Assembly: GCA_001792895.1 (NCBI GenBank)
Contig: MARA01000013.1
Coordinates: 1,116,001-1,180,000, forward strand
Length of the DNA: 64,000 bases
DNA from: Lentinus brumalis
Lineage: Eukaryota; Basidiomycota; Agaricomycetes; Polyporales; Polyporaceae
Reading direction: 5' to 3'
Of this stretch, positions 1 through 11,320 are shown piece after piece (within the stretch, counting starts at the first letter, position 1; each line of letters starts with the position of its first letter). Position numbers and translations under genes: made by a program. A model generated the notes under the pieces. The model was not told where the DNA came from. It ran no database searches and worked only from the letters and a program-made list of their open reading frames with translations.

Positions 1-533
1 CATGGGCGTGACAGTGAACACGGCAGATGAGAGCAGGCTGGCGGTAGTTGGTGGGGAAGGGAGTGGCTTCTCGGGCAGTACAGGACTGGAGCGAGATGGT
101 AACGTGCCAAGGGAGAGAATGAGACTGCGCCGGCAGGCTATGCCAGGCACTTCGAGCTTCGGGAGAGACACGTCTGTATAGTGTTTGCTCGATCAGTGCC
201 AGTTTGGTATGCGTGTACGCAGACATACCGATCAAGGCAGGAGACGGCTCTGACTGCTTCCGTGCTCTCCGCCTCCTCAACCAGTATCCGAGGAAGATCG
301 CGACGAGGATGACAACTACGCTGCCTGCTGCGGTTGCGCCGATGATAGCGTCAAGTTGCCCCTCTGGGCTGGCTGCTTCTGTCGTGGACGCGTCGGGATT
401 CTGGGTTTGGCGGCGCTCCAGAAAGACCATCAGAGATGTCCTCATGCCAATTGAGGTCCGAGGCGGTGGTATGGTATGTGTTGTTAGAACGTCTGGGTAT
501 AGTACAGTCGACGATCCTGGACTCTTGTGTATC
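1..533 (-). CDS. partial single-pass membrane protein, C-terminal part
   Basis: On the minus strand one frame is open from about 533 down to the window edge. It reads a Ser/Thr/Pro-rich stalk, then a clear transmembrane helix (about 265-340, core IIGATAAGSVVVILVAIFLG) closed by a YWLRRRR stop-transfer cluster, then a cytoplasmic tail that runs off the window. This order (extracellular stalk, one helix, basic anchor, tail) suggests a type I plasma membrane protein, a layout common among uncharacterised Agaricomycete proteins. The exon start is not fixed: a GTGAGT donor at about 632 paired with an AG near 534-542 would make an upstream intron, so further N-terminal exons probably lie between 630 and about 1000. 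No family was recognised. Confidence 0.45.
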
Positions 534-639
534 TGGCGCAGCTTGTGAGTATGAGGGCATGCCTATGATTTATAGGTCTTACTATGTTGTCCACGTTTGT
601 CTTCTACCAGAACACGTAGTGTCACGACTCACCTAAGGA

Positions 640-1705
640 AGGCGATGTCCAGATCTTGGTGCAGACTTGTCGTTAGGTCGTCCGCAGTAAGTGGTCCCGC
701 CACTCTCCTGTCTGTAAGGTGTCGTAACCAACAGCAAAGAGGGCCAGCTCGAGAAGAAGAAGGAAAGGAAGCGGGGTCTTGTCAAGATCGGAGGAAGACC
801 ATATGATAGACAGCTGGCAGCGGGGCCGTTGACGAGAGCACTGGATGTAGCAGTGGCCGAGTAAGTCTAGCCTATTACGGAACGGAGTTATATCACATAC
901 CTCAAATACCATCTGCAAACCCTCCCGGCGTGACGCCGCTGGCCGTGGCGTTGCATGTCGCACAATGCGGCCGAATTGGCGATATGCATCACCGTGACGA
1001 CGAAGGAATTATGCAGGCACTCATATACCAATGAAGGATATGTGGGATTTGCGTTGGGTAGGACTCGCCACACTACCATGATAGACGACCTAAGATATGT
1101 ATAGGTGGCCGCAGCAGCTGTTAACTGGGGCTCCCAAGAGCCGAGCGTCTCACATACCGCGGATTGCGGTAGGCAACCAGGCCACCAGAGGAGAGGAAGC
1201 AGGTGATTGTGTAATGTACATAGGATGTGGGAATTTCTCCCAGCGCGAAGGGATAGGATGCGCTCTAACTGCTGCGGTGGAGGGACGCCAGACTTCTCCG
1301 CTGCATTCTTACTGCTGTCCATCCAAGCGGGACGGGGCGTGATCTAAAGAGCCTGGGCCGGAGGACGTCTGTCTTGACGCTGTGCATTTGAAAGAGGTCA
1401 GTGCAACGCCAAGAGACAGAGACAAGGACGTACATCCGAGGCTAACTCGTAGAAGTACAGCCGGGATGTCCGCGTGACCAGATGAAAGTTGAGAGCGGAA
1501 GGTTGAGACCAATTTGACGGCTGCTACGCAAGGTTCGAGCAAACCGGAGAGACCCCCGATAATGGGCCTGCACCTGACGAGAGAGCGATGTGTGGTTGTG
1601 AGAGAGGATGGCAAGAGAAAGGAGATGCCAAACACGCGGGTATACAGAGGAAACCGTTCGTGCTTGTATGTAGATCAAGCAGGTATCGATATTGTTACAG
1701 GCCAT
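640..1705. other. stretch with no supported gene
   Basis: Short open frames occur on both strands but none shows a recognisable domain or consistent splice phases. The part near 640-960 may hold N-terminal exons of the minus-strand membrane protein to its left. Confidence 0.3.
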
Positions 1706-1895
1706 TCAACCTCGTCCACCAGTCCGCAACGAGCACGGCAGACGTCTCCTCATTGAACGTGATGCCCCGCCGCATGCATATCGACTAAGGACGGACGGTA
1801 CCTTGCTGGCGAGTGCGGCGCGTGAGATAAGCAGAGAAAGCAATCGTAACTCTGTCCTGCAAAGGTTCATGAGGCAGCCGAGCGTCGCAATTGAC

Positions 1896-2159
1896 TCAAG
1901 CCCGCGGTCTTGGACGAGCGCAGCGAACCAGTTCGCGAGCTTTCTTGGGTGACAGCGAGTGCCTGGGGATGCGGGATAGGTGCGTGATGCCGCTGTCGGT
2001 TGGGGAGGACTCAGTGTCAGAGGAGCAGGGAAAGGGATATATGGATGATGATGGAGAGGGATGCGCGTAGAGGAAAGATGAGGCGCTGCCGGATGGAGTT
2101 GTTTGATCGGAGTCCTTCCCGTCTGCCTGCTCCTCGTCGAGCTCGCGGCACTGAAACAT
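1896..2159 (-). pseudogene. minus-strand open frame cut by the retrotransposon (downstream part)
   Basis: A minus-strand frame starts in the left target-site duplication (its ATG is the reverse complement of AACAT) and runs 87 codons to a stop at 1896. Its first 30 residues are acidic and polar (CRELDEEQADGKDSDQ), followed by a Ser/Pro-rich part. If the element and one AACAT copy are removed, the same frame continues upstream without a stop into 11847-11897, where a methionine opens the frame (MPPRSILDLGVDLTLAS). The element therefore seems to have landed in a coding exon. No homolog was recognised, and introns may exist in the Ser/Pro-rich part, so the product is unknown. The call depends on the continuity of the frame, which could be chance. 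Confidence 0.35.
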
Positions 2160-2680
2160 TGTTGTGGATCCCTTCTGACCCGAACCTCTGCGTAGATGAC
2201 CTTTCGAGACAAGTCACGAAGAGACTCGAACCCTCCTCGCGCTAGTCGCGAGTTTGATTCCTTTTGACTCATTTCTATTATTGACTCACAACTAGTCGTC
2301 TTCAGTCATATGTAGTCATCCTTTACCCTCTCGATGTATGTAGTAAGTTCTAGATTACGGTACGCTAGGTAGTATATAAGGACGGCCTGTGGCCGCTGGA
2401 AATCCATCCCTCTTCATACCAAATTTCACTAGTGTGAACCTGTCTGAACTCGATGCCGTTAGACAGATATACGACGCGCTCTATATCTGCGACCTTCAAG
2501 CTTTCGCTACGCTACGCGCTAACGAGCTCGCTCGTCAACGGCTCCTCGATACTACTGACCCTTGTCTAAACGTAAGGTTTCTCGGATTCTTCAGTGGATC
2601 TCTTTCGCTGCGCGTGCTGTTACTCCGTTAACCACGTTCTTCGTTCCTTAGTTGAACGCGCGACTTTGCGGTCCACAACA
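2160..2680 (+). repeat. 5' LTR
   Basis: A 521-bp direct repeat of 11321-11841 with TG...CA ends. It carries a TATA box (TATATAAGG, 2373-2381), so transcription probably starts near 2400. A good splice donor (AAC|GTAAGG) lies at 2572 within the presumed R-U5 part. An 80-codon open frame covers 2389-2631 but has no ATG near its start (GTG only). Confidence 0.96.
2373..2379 (+). promoter_or_regulatory. LTR TATA box
   Basis: TATATAA within the 5' LTR, repeated at 11534-11540 in the 3' LTR. It is the only TATA element in the LTR and stands about 215 bp in from its left edge, the usual layout for U3 followed by R. Confidence 0.7.
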
Positions 2681-2681
2681 T

Positions 2682-2699
2682 TGGTGGACACGTCCGGGA
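2682..2699 (+). other. probable primer binding site
   Basis: The sequence starting TGGTGGACACGTCCGGGA lies 1 nt after the 5' LTR. It begins TGG, the complement of the CCA end of a tRNA. Which tRNA primes was not determined, and self-priming was not excluded. The matching polypurine tract before the 3' LTR is weak (CTGGGGGCG near 11309-11319). Confidence 0.5.
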
Positions 2700-2845
2700 A
2701 CCTTTCCTATTAGGCAAGATCAGCATCTCGAGACGCCGTCTCTCTAGCGCTATTAGTAGCCACATCCTGACTTCTCTCATCATCATCATTCTGTACTCCG
2801 TACCCGAACGCTTCCAATACACACGTCATCTTATATCACCACCAT

Positions 2846-4470
2846 ATGGCCAAGACTGAGACTCAGCTCGCCGACGGCAATCAGTCTGGCGAGTCCAGCT
2901 CGAATGCGGCTCATGATATCAAGCCGAACACTGCTCGCGTCGACTCCGCAAAATCGTCAAAGTCGAAACGCGCGGATATCACCATCGAGCCTACACTGCG
3001 ATCTCTGAGTCAGCGGTTTCGTCAGAAACCACCCGTGGAGGAGATTGGTATACACGTACACATGGAGGACTGTTCCGACCTCTTCCCTACTCTCTCTCTC
3101 TCTCGCGCCGGGAGCTCAAGGATCCCGCCGGAAGGGAACGACTCCGCGACGCGACTGAGATAGGCCGTAGTTTCCTCCTTGGAAGGTATGCTCTCTATTT
3201 GTTCTCGCCCGTCCACGTGTTCCTGTCAAAGGAACAAGAAAGGATTTTCCGTCACGTATTAGATGCATTGAGGACAACTCTCACTCACGTCTGGGTGAAT
3301 CCTACTCAGGAAGACCCCACCTTGTACATGAGCGAGTCCTCCTATGAGTCACTCCGAGCGTTACTCGAGTCATGCCGACGTCTGGCGGCCCCGCACTTCA
3401 GGAAGTCGAAGTCGGAAGTTCCTCCGATCCCTATCTGGGGAGCGGATACCTCCTACCTTCAGTAGGCTTTCGATGCTAACGACTTTGAAATCCTAGGGGC
3501 CTGCTTTAGGAGGGAGGTCGAGTACTTCCTGTCACAACTAGCAGCAGTATACCCTGGGCCATACGTCCAAGAACCACGACTCGTATCAACCTCGCAGCGC
3601 GAGGATCTGAACGAAGCTGATTCTGAGGATGAAGACGAAGTCGCAGGAGAGCTTACAACCGGCATGCGCGACTTGAGTATAGGTTCATCAGCGACCATGA
3701 CACCTGTACGAGACGCTCCTCCTCATTTCGACCTCACGTACCGCAAACCTTCCGCAAGGTTGACGGGTGCTCCGATCTCCTCAACATGGAGCATATCTCA
3801 ACATCTTGTGAAGCATCACGCTCAAACCGCAAGCACTCCAATCTCTCAAGGCCCTTCGGCACTTAGAAAGATGTTTCAACGGAGCAACGATCGTAATGAT
3901 TCCTCACCTCACTCACCGGTTCAGGAAAATTCAGGAAAATTCTGACCGTCGAACAGGAGCTCCGAGAGGCTTACAGCGCGGACAACCCGCTCCACCACCT
4001 GGAGGAGACCCCGACCCGGATGACTCGAGCAGCGATAATGAAGGGAATCACTTACCGAGATTTCCCCGAACTCCGCAAGGATCTTTGCGACGCAGTCCAC
4101 AGTCTGGTGCGCAAACTGCATCAATCCGTAATAACGAGGCTCACTTCGACTTCAAGATGAAGATGGAGATAGTACTGCTCTGGGACGGGAACTCCGACTC
4201 CCTCGCCCGATGGATACTTCGTATAAACGACATCTCAAAGAAGTCGTTAACAATCCGGAAGCAGCTCGGTATGGTGGTACCTCAACGACTGACTGGCGAC
4301 GCAGAACGCTGGTATTACTCCCTCCCGGAAGATACGCGCGACGCTTGCGAGCAGGATTGGGAGAATATACGAGAAGTCATCGGTGAGTTCTTTATGAACC
4401 GTGCATGGGTCGAAAAGAACCGCAAGATAGCTCTTGCCATGCGCTATCGGGAGCCAGGACACTCCGCGAA
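2846..4470 (+). pseudogene. gag region, reading frame broken
   Basis: Gag of the element. It starts at ATG 2846 after a 165-nt leader, and the capsid-like part (about 4130-4460, with the motif WYYSLPEDTRD and flanking helices) matches the retrotransposon gag domain. The frame is broken several times. It moves from frame 2 to frame 1 in a (TC)n tract near 3091-3104. There is an in-frame TAG at 3463-3465. It returns to frame 2 at an exact 10-bp tandem duplication (3921-3930 and 3931-3940), and goes back to frame 1 at a run of five C near 4472-4476. The protein on either side of each break reads smoothly, so these look like secondary lesions and not programmed shifts. The last could be either. 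Confidence 0.75.
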
Positions 4471-4472
4471 AC

Positions 4473-7400
4473 CCCCAGTCAGTACTTTATTCGTAAGCGC
4501 GAACTCCTCGAGCTCGTATTCGATAACCCGGACAGTGAGCTCATCACCGATATCATGGCAGGAGCTCCCTTGTCATGGAGAACGGTGCTCACTCCACGTC
4601 TGTATCACTCTACGACCGACTTCCAGAATGCAATTCGACTCCATGAGGACGATCTTCTAGAACTAGAACAAGTATTCGCTCCACGATCCTCCACAACTCG
4701 CGACTACCGCCCGAACTTCCCTCCATATCGCGCCCGCACCAATCTCGTTGGCTGGTCGAAGTCGCTGCCACCTCCGAAGTTCCCGAAGGACGATGCGAAT
4801 GTCTCCCGAAAGGCTACGCCAGAAGCGAAGGGAGCCAGACCGTGCCGACACTGTGGAAGCGGACAACACTGGGACTACGAGTGCAAGTACGCCCGACAAG
4901 GTACGAAGCTTGTACGCGCGAACCTTGCCACTGCCGATACTGAAGATTACGATGCGCAGGAAGCCTACGACACTCTCTATTACGATGATCTCAGTGATTC
5001 AGCCGCAGAAGAAATGGATGTAGACCTGGAAGACGAGGACACACCCATCCACGAGGCAAGTACTCGAGTCATTCAAAGTGAAACGGCTGAAACTCGTAAA
5101 TCTAGTACCTTCGTCGTCACCTCGGAATGTCCTCCGCACACTACGGCTCAAGTAGTCAAGGAACGTCTCGCCAAGATCTTTGCGTCAAAGTCGCTCCCGA
5201 AGGAGGGTCCCTCAGTGCCGAGCTTTAGCGATGCTCTGTCTTCCATGATCGAGCTACCGCGCCCTATGGCCAGGCCGCCAGGTTGCTCGTTCCTGGGAGC
5301 ACGCGCGACCACTATTATGGCGCGTCTCCAAGATTGGAATTCGAGCGAGACCCCCATTATCGTTGATACCGGGTCCGATATCACACTGATATCACAGAAG
5401 GCATTGACTGCGCTACCACAGGCACCTTGCCCAAGAGCTGGTCAAAAGGTGCGACTAGTGCAGGTAACGGGTAACGCGACAATCAACGGTTATGTTCCCT
5501 TGAACATCTTCTTCGACACAACGAAGGGACCGGTCAAGATTCACGTGGAAGCTTATGTCGTCAAAGGTATGTCAACACCATTCATTCTGGGTAACGACTT
5601 CGCCGAGCAATACTCAATCTCTCTGCTTCGACAGGGGGGGGAGACTCTCGTACAATTCGGTGATTTAGGGCGACAAATCACTGCGCTGGACGAAGTCTCG
5701 TCCAGAGAACTTCGAGACGAGAATGGTCACACCTTTCAAGTCGAAGCGCAAGCTCTGACCTCAGCAGGAGATCGCGCAGAGGCTCGTCGACTACGGCTAC
5801 TAAGAACCCGGAGGAAGCAGCCTCGGGACTCGAAGGTGAGAGCTCTTCACTCTTTCACGTTGAATCCGGGATCCTCACGATTCATTCCGGTGTCAGTACG
5901 ATTCCCGAGCGATGCGCAATGTCTATACGTAGAAAGATTGCTACAGTCACCTCGAGCTGATGCCGAGTTCTATGGCTCGCCTGACTCGTTCGTAAACCGC
6001 GAACGACCCGGATTGCATGTGGCAAATCTAACCTCGATTCCGGTGCGCATCCGACAAGGGCAGGTGCTGGGTTTTGCTCACAACCCGACAACCTGGCTTG
6101 ACCATATATCATCATACTCCCCTCAACAGCTGCGACAAGCATCTGCTCACGCCGCTCTCATCCGACGACTAGCAACAGAAGCGAAGACGACGACTCAAGC
6201 CGACATGGCTAGGTCAGAAGCAGTGGAGCTGCGAGCGGCGGCGCGTATTAATTCTGAAGAAGATCCGCTTGCAGAAGAACCCCTCGAAGGTGGTCCCAAG
6301 ACTTCAGAGGCTCCACCAGAAGACACTCCATTACACGCTTTCCTGTCAAGCGTCGACTTACCGACAGACCTCTCGCCTAGCCAACGATCATCCCTCGAGA
6401 AGGTGCTCATGAAGAATCGCGCAGCATTCTCTCTCGACGGTAAGTTAGGCACTGTCAAATCGGAATGCACGATACCATTGCGTCCTGGCTCTAAAGAAGT
6501 ATCACTCCCTCCCTTTGCTAGTTTGCCGGCAAAACGAGAAGTCATCGACAAGCAGATGAAAAGTTGGATCGAACTTGGAGTTATAGAGCCTTCGGTATCA
6601 CCCTGGGGAGCGCCGGCTTTCATAGTCTATCGCAATGGTAAGCCGCGCATGGTGGTAGACTACCGCAAGCTAAACGATCTCACCATTCCAGATGAATTCC
6701 CTCTTCCTCGTCAGGAGGACATCATGCACGCCCTCTCTGGAGCGCAATGGTTGTCTACCATGGACGCCCTATCTGGCTTCACTCAAGTCCTGATACGTGA
6801 GGAGGATCGTCCGAAGACTGCCTTTCGCACTCACAAAGGTCTGTACCAGTTTCGTCGCATGCCTTTTGGACTCAGGAACGGACCTAGCATCTTTCAGCGT
6901 GTCATGCAGACGGTGCTAGCTCCCTACCTTTGGATATTCACTCTTGTCTATATCGATGACATTGTGGTATACTCCAAGATGTTCGAGGAACACGTTCGGC
7001 ATCTCGATCATGTATTGAATGCTATCATTGAAGGTGGAGTTACCCTGTCGCCATCCAAGTGTCACTTTGGTTACCATTCACTCATGCTACTGGGACAGAA
7101 GGTGTCCCGACTCGGGCTCTCCACGCACAAGGACAAGGTCGATGCAATTGTTCAGCTGGCGCCGCCGAAGAACGTCAGTGAGTTGTATACATTCCTTGGA
7201 ATGATGGTCTATTTCTCAGCATATATCCCTTTCTATGCGTGGATTGCAGCTCCGCTCTTCGCTCTACTGAAGAAGGGTCGCGAATGGGAGTGGGGCGAGG
7301 CTCAGCAAGAAGCGTTCGAGTTGTGCAAACAGGTGCTAGTACAAGCTCCCGTTCGAGCTCACGCTATGCCAGGAAGACCCTACCGTGTCTACTCGGACGC

Positions 7401-9110
7401 GTGCGACTACGGCCTGGCGGCCATACTTCAACAAGTTCAACCTATCCAAGTCCGTGATCTGCAGGGTACTCGACTGTACGAACGGCTTCAGAGGGCCTGG
7501 TGTAATGGTGAGCCGATTCCCAAGCTCGCGTCTCAGGCAGCGAAGGACTTCGATGATGTTCCTGCCCCGGGTGTTTGGGCTGAGAACTTCGAGGATACCG
7601 AGGTTTTCATTGAACGTGTAATCGCTTACTGGTCACGGATCCTCAAGGCAGCCGAGCGCAACTATTCCCCGACAGAGCGCAAAGCTCTCGCTCTTCGAGA
7701 AGGTCTCATCAAATTTCAGCCCTACATCGAAGGTGAGCAAGTGGTTGCCATCACTGACCACGCTGCCCTAACCTGGAGCAGGACCTACCAGAATGTTAAT
7801 CGGCGACTACAGACATGGGGAACAACCTTCGCCGCTTACCCAGACCTCAAGATAGTTCATAGAGTTGGACGAGTTCACTCAAACGTTGACCCGGTTTCTC
7901 GACTGCGACGGCGCGTTCCCTTTCAGGACGGTCCTCTCGCCGCGATCGATGAGACCCTGACCCTGGGGGAGCAAGCTAATGATCCTCTCAAGAATGCGTT
8001 CGAGGAGCTCGGGCCACATTTAGAACGCCTTCTGAAGGTGGCAGAATCTCATATCAACGATCGACAGAACGACGATGTCGCACCGCTAGCAGTCATTGAA
8101 ATAGAAGAAACACCCGAGTTCGACGCCACGGTATCGTTCACTTATCCTGCCGCCACTACTGCGTCGCTCATCGTCGCGCTGAGAGCTGATGAAGCCCTAG
8201 AATGGCGCGAGTCTTATGCCGAAGACGCACATTTTCAGGACGTTCTCCGCGGCTTGAGGCATGACGAACAGAACACGGACGATAGTAAGTATGCGTCTAT
8301 CTATCCTCAGTACCACCGTGGCGAACACGATCTGATCTACTTCGAGGATTGGAACGGGTCCTATCGACTATGTGTACCCACTTCCAAGCGACTCGAAGTC
8401 ATCAAACAGGCTCACGACGTAGAGACTGAAGGAGCCCATAGCGGCTACCACCGGACGTACAACCGGATCGCAAGTACGTACTACTGGCCTCGTATGTCAC
8501 GAGACATCAAAAAATACGTACTGACCTGCGACATTTGCCAGAAGGCCAAGCCTCGACGTCATAGCCCGGTGGGATTTTTGCAGCCCATCGCTATCCCATC
8601 GCAGCCGTTTGAAGTCGTGACCATGGACTTCATCCCCGAACTGCCCAGATCAGAAGGGTATGACAATTGTCTTGTCATCGTCGATAAGCTGACAAAGTAC
8701 GGCATGTTCATACCGACTACCACAACGATCTCTGCAGAAGATACGGCTAAACTATTCTTCCACCACTTCGTTGCTCATTATGGCCTTCCTAGGCAAGTCA
8801 TCACCGACCGCGATATCCGCTGGAGTTCTTCATTCTGGGAACAATTGTGCAATCGCATGGGCATCAAGAGGGCCTTGACGACCGCACATCATCCCCAAGC
8901 AGACGGACAAACCGAAATCCTCAACCAGGCTCTAGAAATCAGTCTGCAAGCATATGTCTCAATCTCTTGCGACAACTGGAGTCTGCATCTTGACCCGCTG
9001 ATGCTATCCTACAACTCCACTCCGCACACTGCAACAGGGTTCGCACCAGCTTATCTGCTTCGAGGGTACTTACCTATAACGGCTGCGACCTTGTTACTCT
9101 CCCCGGCCGC
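4473..9110 (+). CDS. gag C-terminus and pol: protease, RT, RNase H, integrase
   Basis: A single long frame (open 4405-9192) carries, in order: a CCHC zinc knuckle (CRHCGSGQHWDYEC, near 4840-4890); an aspartic protease with DTGSDIT near 5365; a reverse transcriptase with MVVDYRKLN, MPFGL and the catalytic YIDD near 6950; an RNase H with YSDA, TERKALAL, ITDHAAL and a final VDPVSRL aspartate; an integrase with the HHCC finger (...CDICQK) and a DDE core (VTMDF, ITDRD, GQTEILNQ). All expected catalytic residues are present. The frame ends at 9192, but the homologous continuation is in frame 3 from about 9110, so one nucleotide has probably been lost near 9080-9110. Together with gag this would be one polyprotein in an intact relative. 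Confidence 0.92.
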
Positions 9111-9968
9111 AGTCCAAAGGCCAGATCCTCGTCGAGTTGCTCGGGGGGTAAGAGTAAGCGGGCGACAGGTACGTCAATGGAGCCAGCCATAGACCAACTC
9201 GCCGAAGATATGGCTGATGAATTCGCAGCTCTACGTCACAAGGCTCAACAAGCCTTAGTTATGGGACAGACTTACCAACAGCGTGCGTACAATCGCGGCA
9301 GAATGCGCCGTGAGTTCGAACCTGGTGACCTCGTACTCATCAATCCACACTCTCTAGAGTTACTGCGGAAGGAGAAAGGCCGAGGACGAAAGCTTCTAAT
9401 GAAGTTCGATGGACCATTCGAAGTAATGCACAAAGTTAGTCCGGTGGCCTATCGCCTTCGACTCCCGGCCTCGTATGGAATCCATCCGGTGCTCAACATC
9501 GCTCACCTTGAACCGTATCATGCATCCCCTCCGGAGTTCGGTGAGCGACCCATGCGCCGATTCCACCGTGCTGATTTTGCAGACATGCCTGAACTTGAGG
9601 TAGAGAAGATCGTTGGAGAAACCTGGAGGAAAGGCAAGAAAGGGAAACGAGTCAAGTACTACAAGATCAGATATGTCGGTCTCGGCCCCGAGGAGGACGA
9701 CTGGAAAACAAGACAGGGACTCCGTAACGCACCCGACATTCTGAGAGAATGGGAAGCAAAAGGTAAGAGTGAGCCAGTGCCGGAGGACGGTCACTCCACA
9801 CACGACGAGTCAACTCATAATCTTCACGTCAACAGTGGCAAGATATTAAAAACACGCGTGCAGCGTGAGAGTCCCGCCGCTGCGACTTTGACTCGACCGA
9901 CAACTATCCCGTCTCAGGAAGGAGCACGACGAAGCTCGCGGATTGCAGAACGAGCTACGCGGGCCTAG
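9110..9968 (+). CDS. integrase C-terminus with GPY/F motif and chromodomain
   Basis: Frame 3 continues pol. The first part is the end of the integrase, with the GPF-type motif (KFDGPFEVMHKV) and the SYGIHPVLNIAHLEPY segment typical of chromoviral integrases. A chromodomain follows (about 9595-9760; motifs EVEKIV, YYKIRYVGL, DDWK and NAPDILREW). Chromoviral chromodomains direct integration to heterochromatin marks. The first cage aromatic seems to be replaced, as in group II chromodomains. The tail is basic and Ser/Thr-rich. It is out of frame with the upstream pol frame, so it is probably not translated efficiently from this copy. Confidence 0.85.
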
Positions 9969-10007
9969 GATTATCCAGGGGATTCGAACACCTTCGTCTC
10001 CCCCCGC

Positions 10008-10015
10008 TATATAAA
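10008..10015 (+). promoter_or_regulatory. TATA box between pol and the 3' ORF
   Basis: CGCTATATAAACCGG lies 40 bp after the pol stop and 97 bp before the ATG of the extra ORF, the spacing expected for a core promoter with a short leader. No other TATA element was noticed near this ORF. Confidence 0.5.
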
Positions 10016-10111
10016 CCGGTATCCTTCGTCGACTTCAAGACAGGTTGTCGAACTCCGTCCGCCTCCCCGAACGCTCTTTCGTCTCTCCCAATTCTTCTAT
10101 CTCCTATCAAC

Positions 10112-11291
10112 ATGTGTCTCTCCATCGCTCTTGCGCCTTACAGTTCTCTCGACCGCGCCGACAACGGTGGTCACGTCCTCGAGCTCCCCCTCGAGTACGA
10201 CGACTACTTCCGCCTCTTCGACAATCCCTTTAACCACCCGATCTCCTCCGCGCGGTACATCGAAGATGGTGAAGAGTACGCCGCCCTCGATCCCGTCTTC
10301 ACAGAGCTCGTCATCCGTTGGGGCATCAACCTCTCCCGCAAGCTTGCCGCTGCATCCTTTGGTGGTCAGCTACCGCCCGGGTACTGCGGCTTCTCCCTTC
10401 GGCCTGGCTCCTTGCAAGAGTTGGGAGTCGTTCTTCCACCGCTCCTCGAGCTCTTCGAGTTCTTTGCGGAAGACGAGCACCCCTTCGAACGAGTCCTCAC
10501 CGTTGCCGAAACCGAGTATTGGTTGCGTGTCCTCCGTGACAATGCTATGCGTACACGCGACTGGATTCTCGACGCCCAACGGTGGTCTCTGATGCTCGGC
10601 CCGCACTCGCACTGGAACTTCGACGCGGTGATCTGCAACCACGGGGTGGGTTGCCAGTGTTACTCTCGGCACGACCGTGTCGACGAGGATGTCCACTCCG
10701 ATCAGGCGAGGTACAGTCCTTCCAACCCCGTGTTGAGCCCTTACTACATTCCTCATCCCACCGATCATAGACCGACCTCGTGCGAAGTGAACGACGCGAA
10801 TGCGCTAGGTTTAGACCTCGGCGCGGACTCGAACGCTCATTCGGACTCCGAGTCGGATTCGCTCTCATACTTCTCCTTGGCGTCCTCTACCAACCTTCCA
10901 GTCCTCTACCAACCTTCCAGTCCGAGGCGTTCATCCGCCCACTCCGGAGACCGTGTCACTCACAGAGAACACCAGTCGTGCGCTCATCCCTCATCCCGTT
11001 CTCGGGCCTCGTGTCCAAAACGCCTTAGTTCCCTATCAGCCTTACACCATGCCCGCAGGCACCTCCGATCCCGGGAGCATTGAGTTGTTTCGATCTCCTA
11101 CTGCAAGTCCTTCCTTCTCGCCCTCGCGTCCGGCTTCGTCCCAGGACTTCTCTCCTCGTGACGATGGAAGCCACGAGCCTCATGGATTAGGCAGCCCGAA
11201 GTATCATCTTGCCAAGCGGCTTCAAGACGGCCTTTTTCACGACGATCTCAACGACGCTCATTCGAACCACCCTGCGCAGGCCCGCGACTAA
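10112..11291 (+). pseudogene. accessory 3' ORF of the retrotransposon, frameshifted by a 19-bp duplication
   Basis: An ORF of unknown function sits between pol and the 3' LTR. Frame 2 runs from ATG 10112 to 11083 (323 codons), but the last 60 residues look like noise. An exact 19-bp tandem duplication (10882-10900 and 10901-10919) shifts the frame by one. Ignoring one copy, frame 2 joins the open frame 3 that ends at 11291, giving about 386 residues. The N-terminal 170 residues look folded (many Leu, Phe, Tyr, Trp; LPLEYDDYFRLFDN). A Cys-rich spot, CNHGVGCQCYS, and an acidic Ser/Asp-rich tail follow. No signal peptide or transmembrane helix is evident, so it is not a typical env. No family was recognised. 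Confidence 0.6.
10882..10919 (+). repeat. 19-bp exact tandem duplication
   Basis: GTCCTCTACCAACCTTCCA occurs twice in a row, followed by a 4-bp partial third unit. It lies inside the accessory ORF and accounts for its frame change. Confidence 0.95.
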
Positions 11292-11320
11292 CCGAGGTGC
11301 GTATCGAGTCTGGGGGCGTC

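Noticed and set aside
2389..2631. 80-codon open frame inside each LTR
   Set aside because: No ATG start (GTG only). It is probably leader sequence, although the open frame is the same in both LTRs because they are copies.
9975..10002. GTTCGAATCCC on the minus strand, like a Pol III B box
   Set aside because: No cloverleaf upstream; it lies at the end of the pol region.
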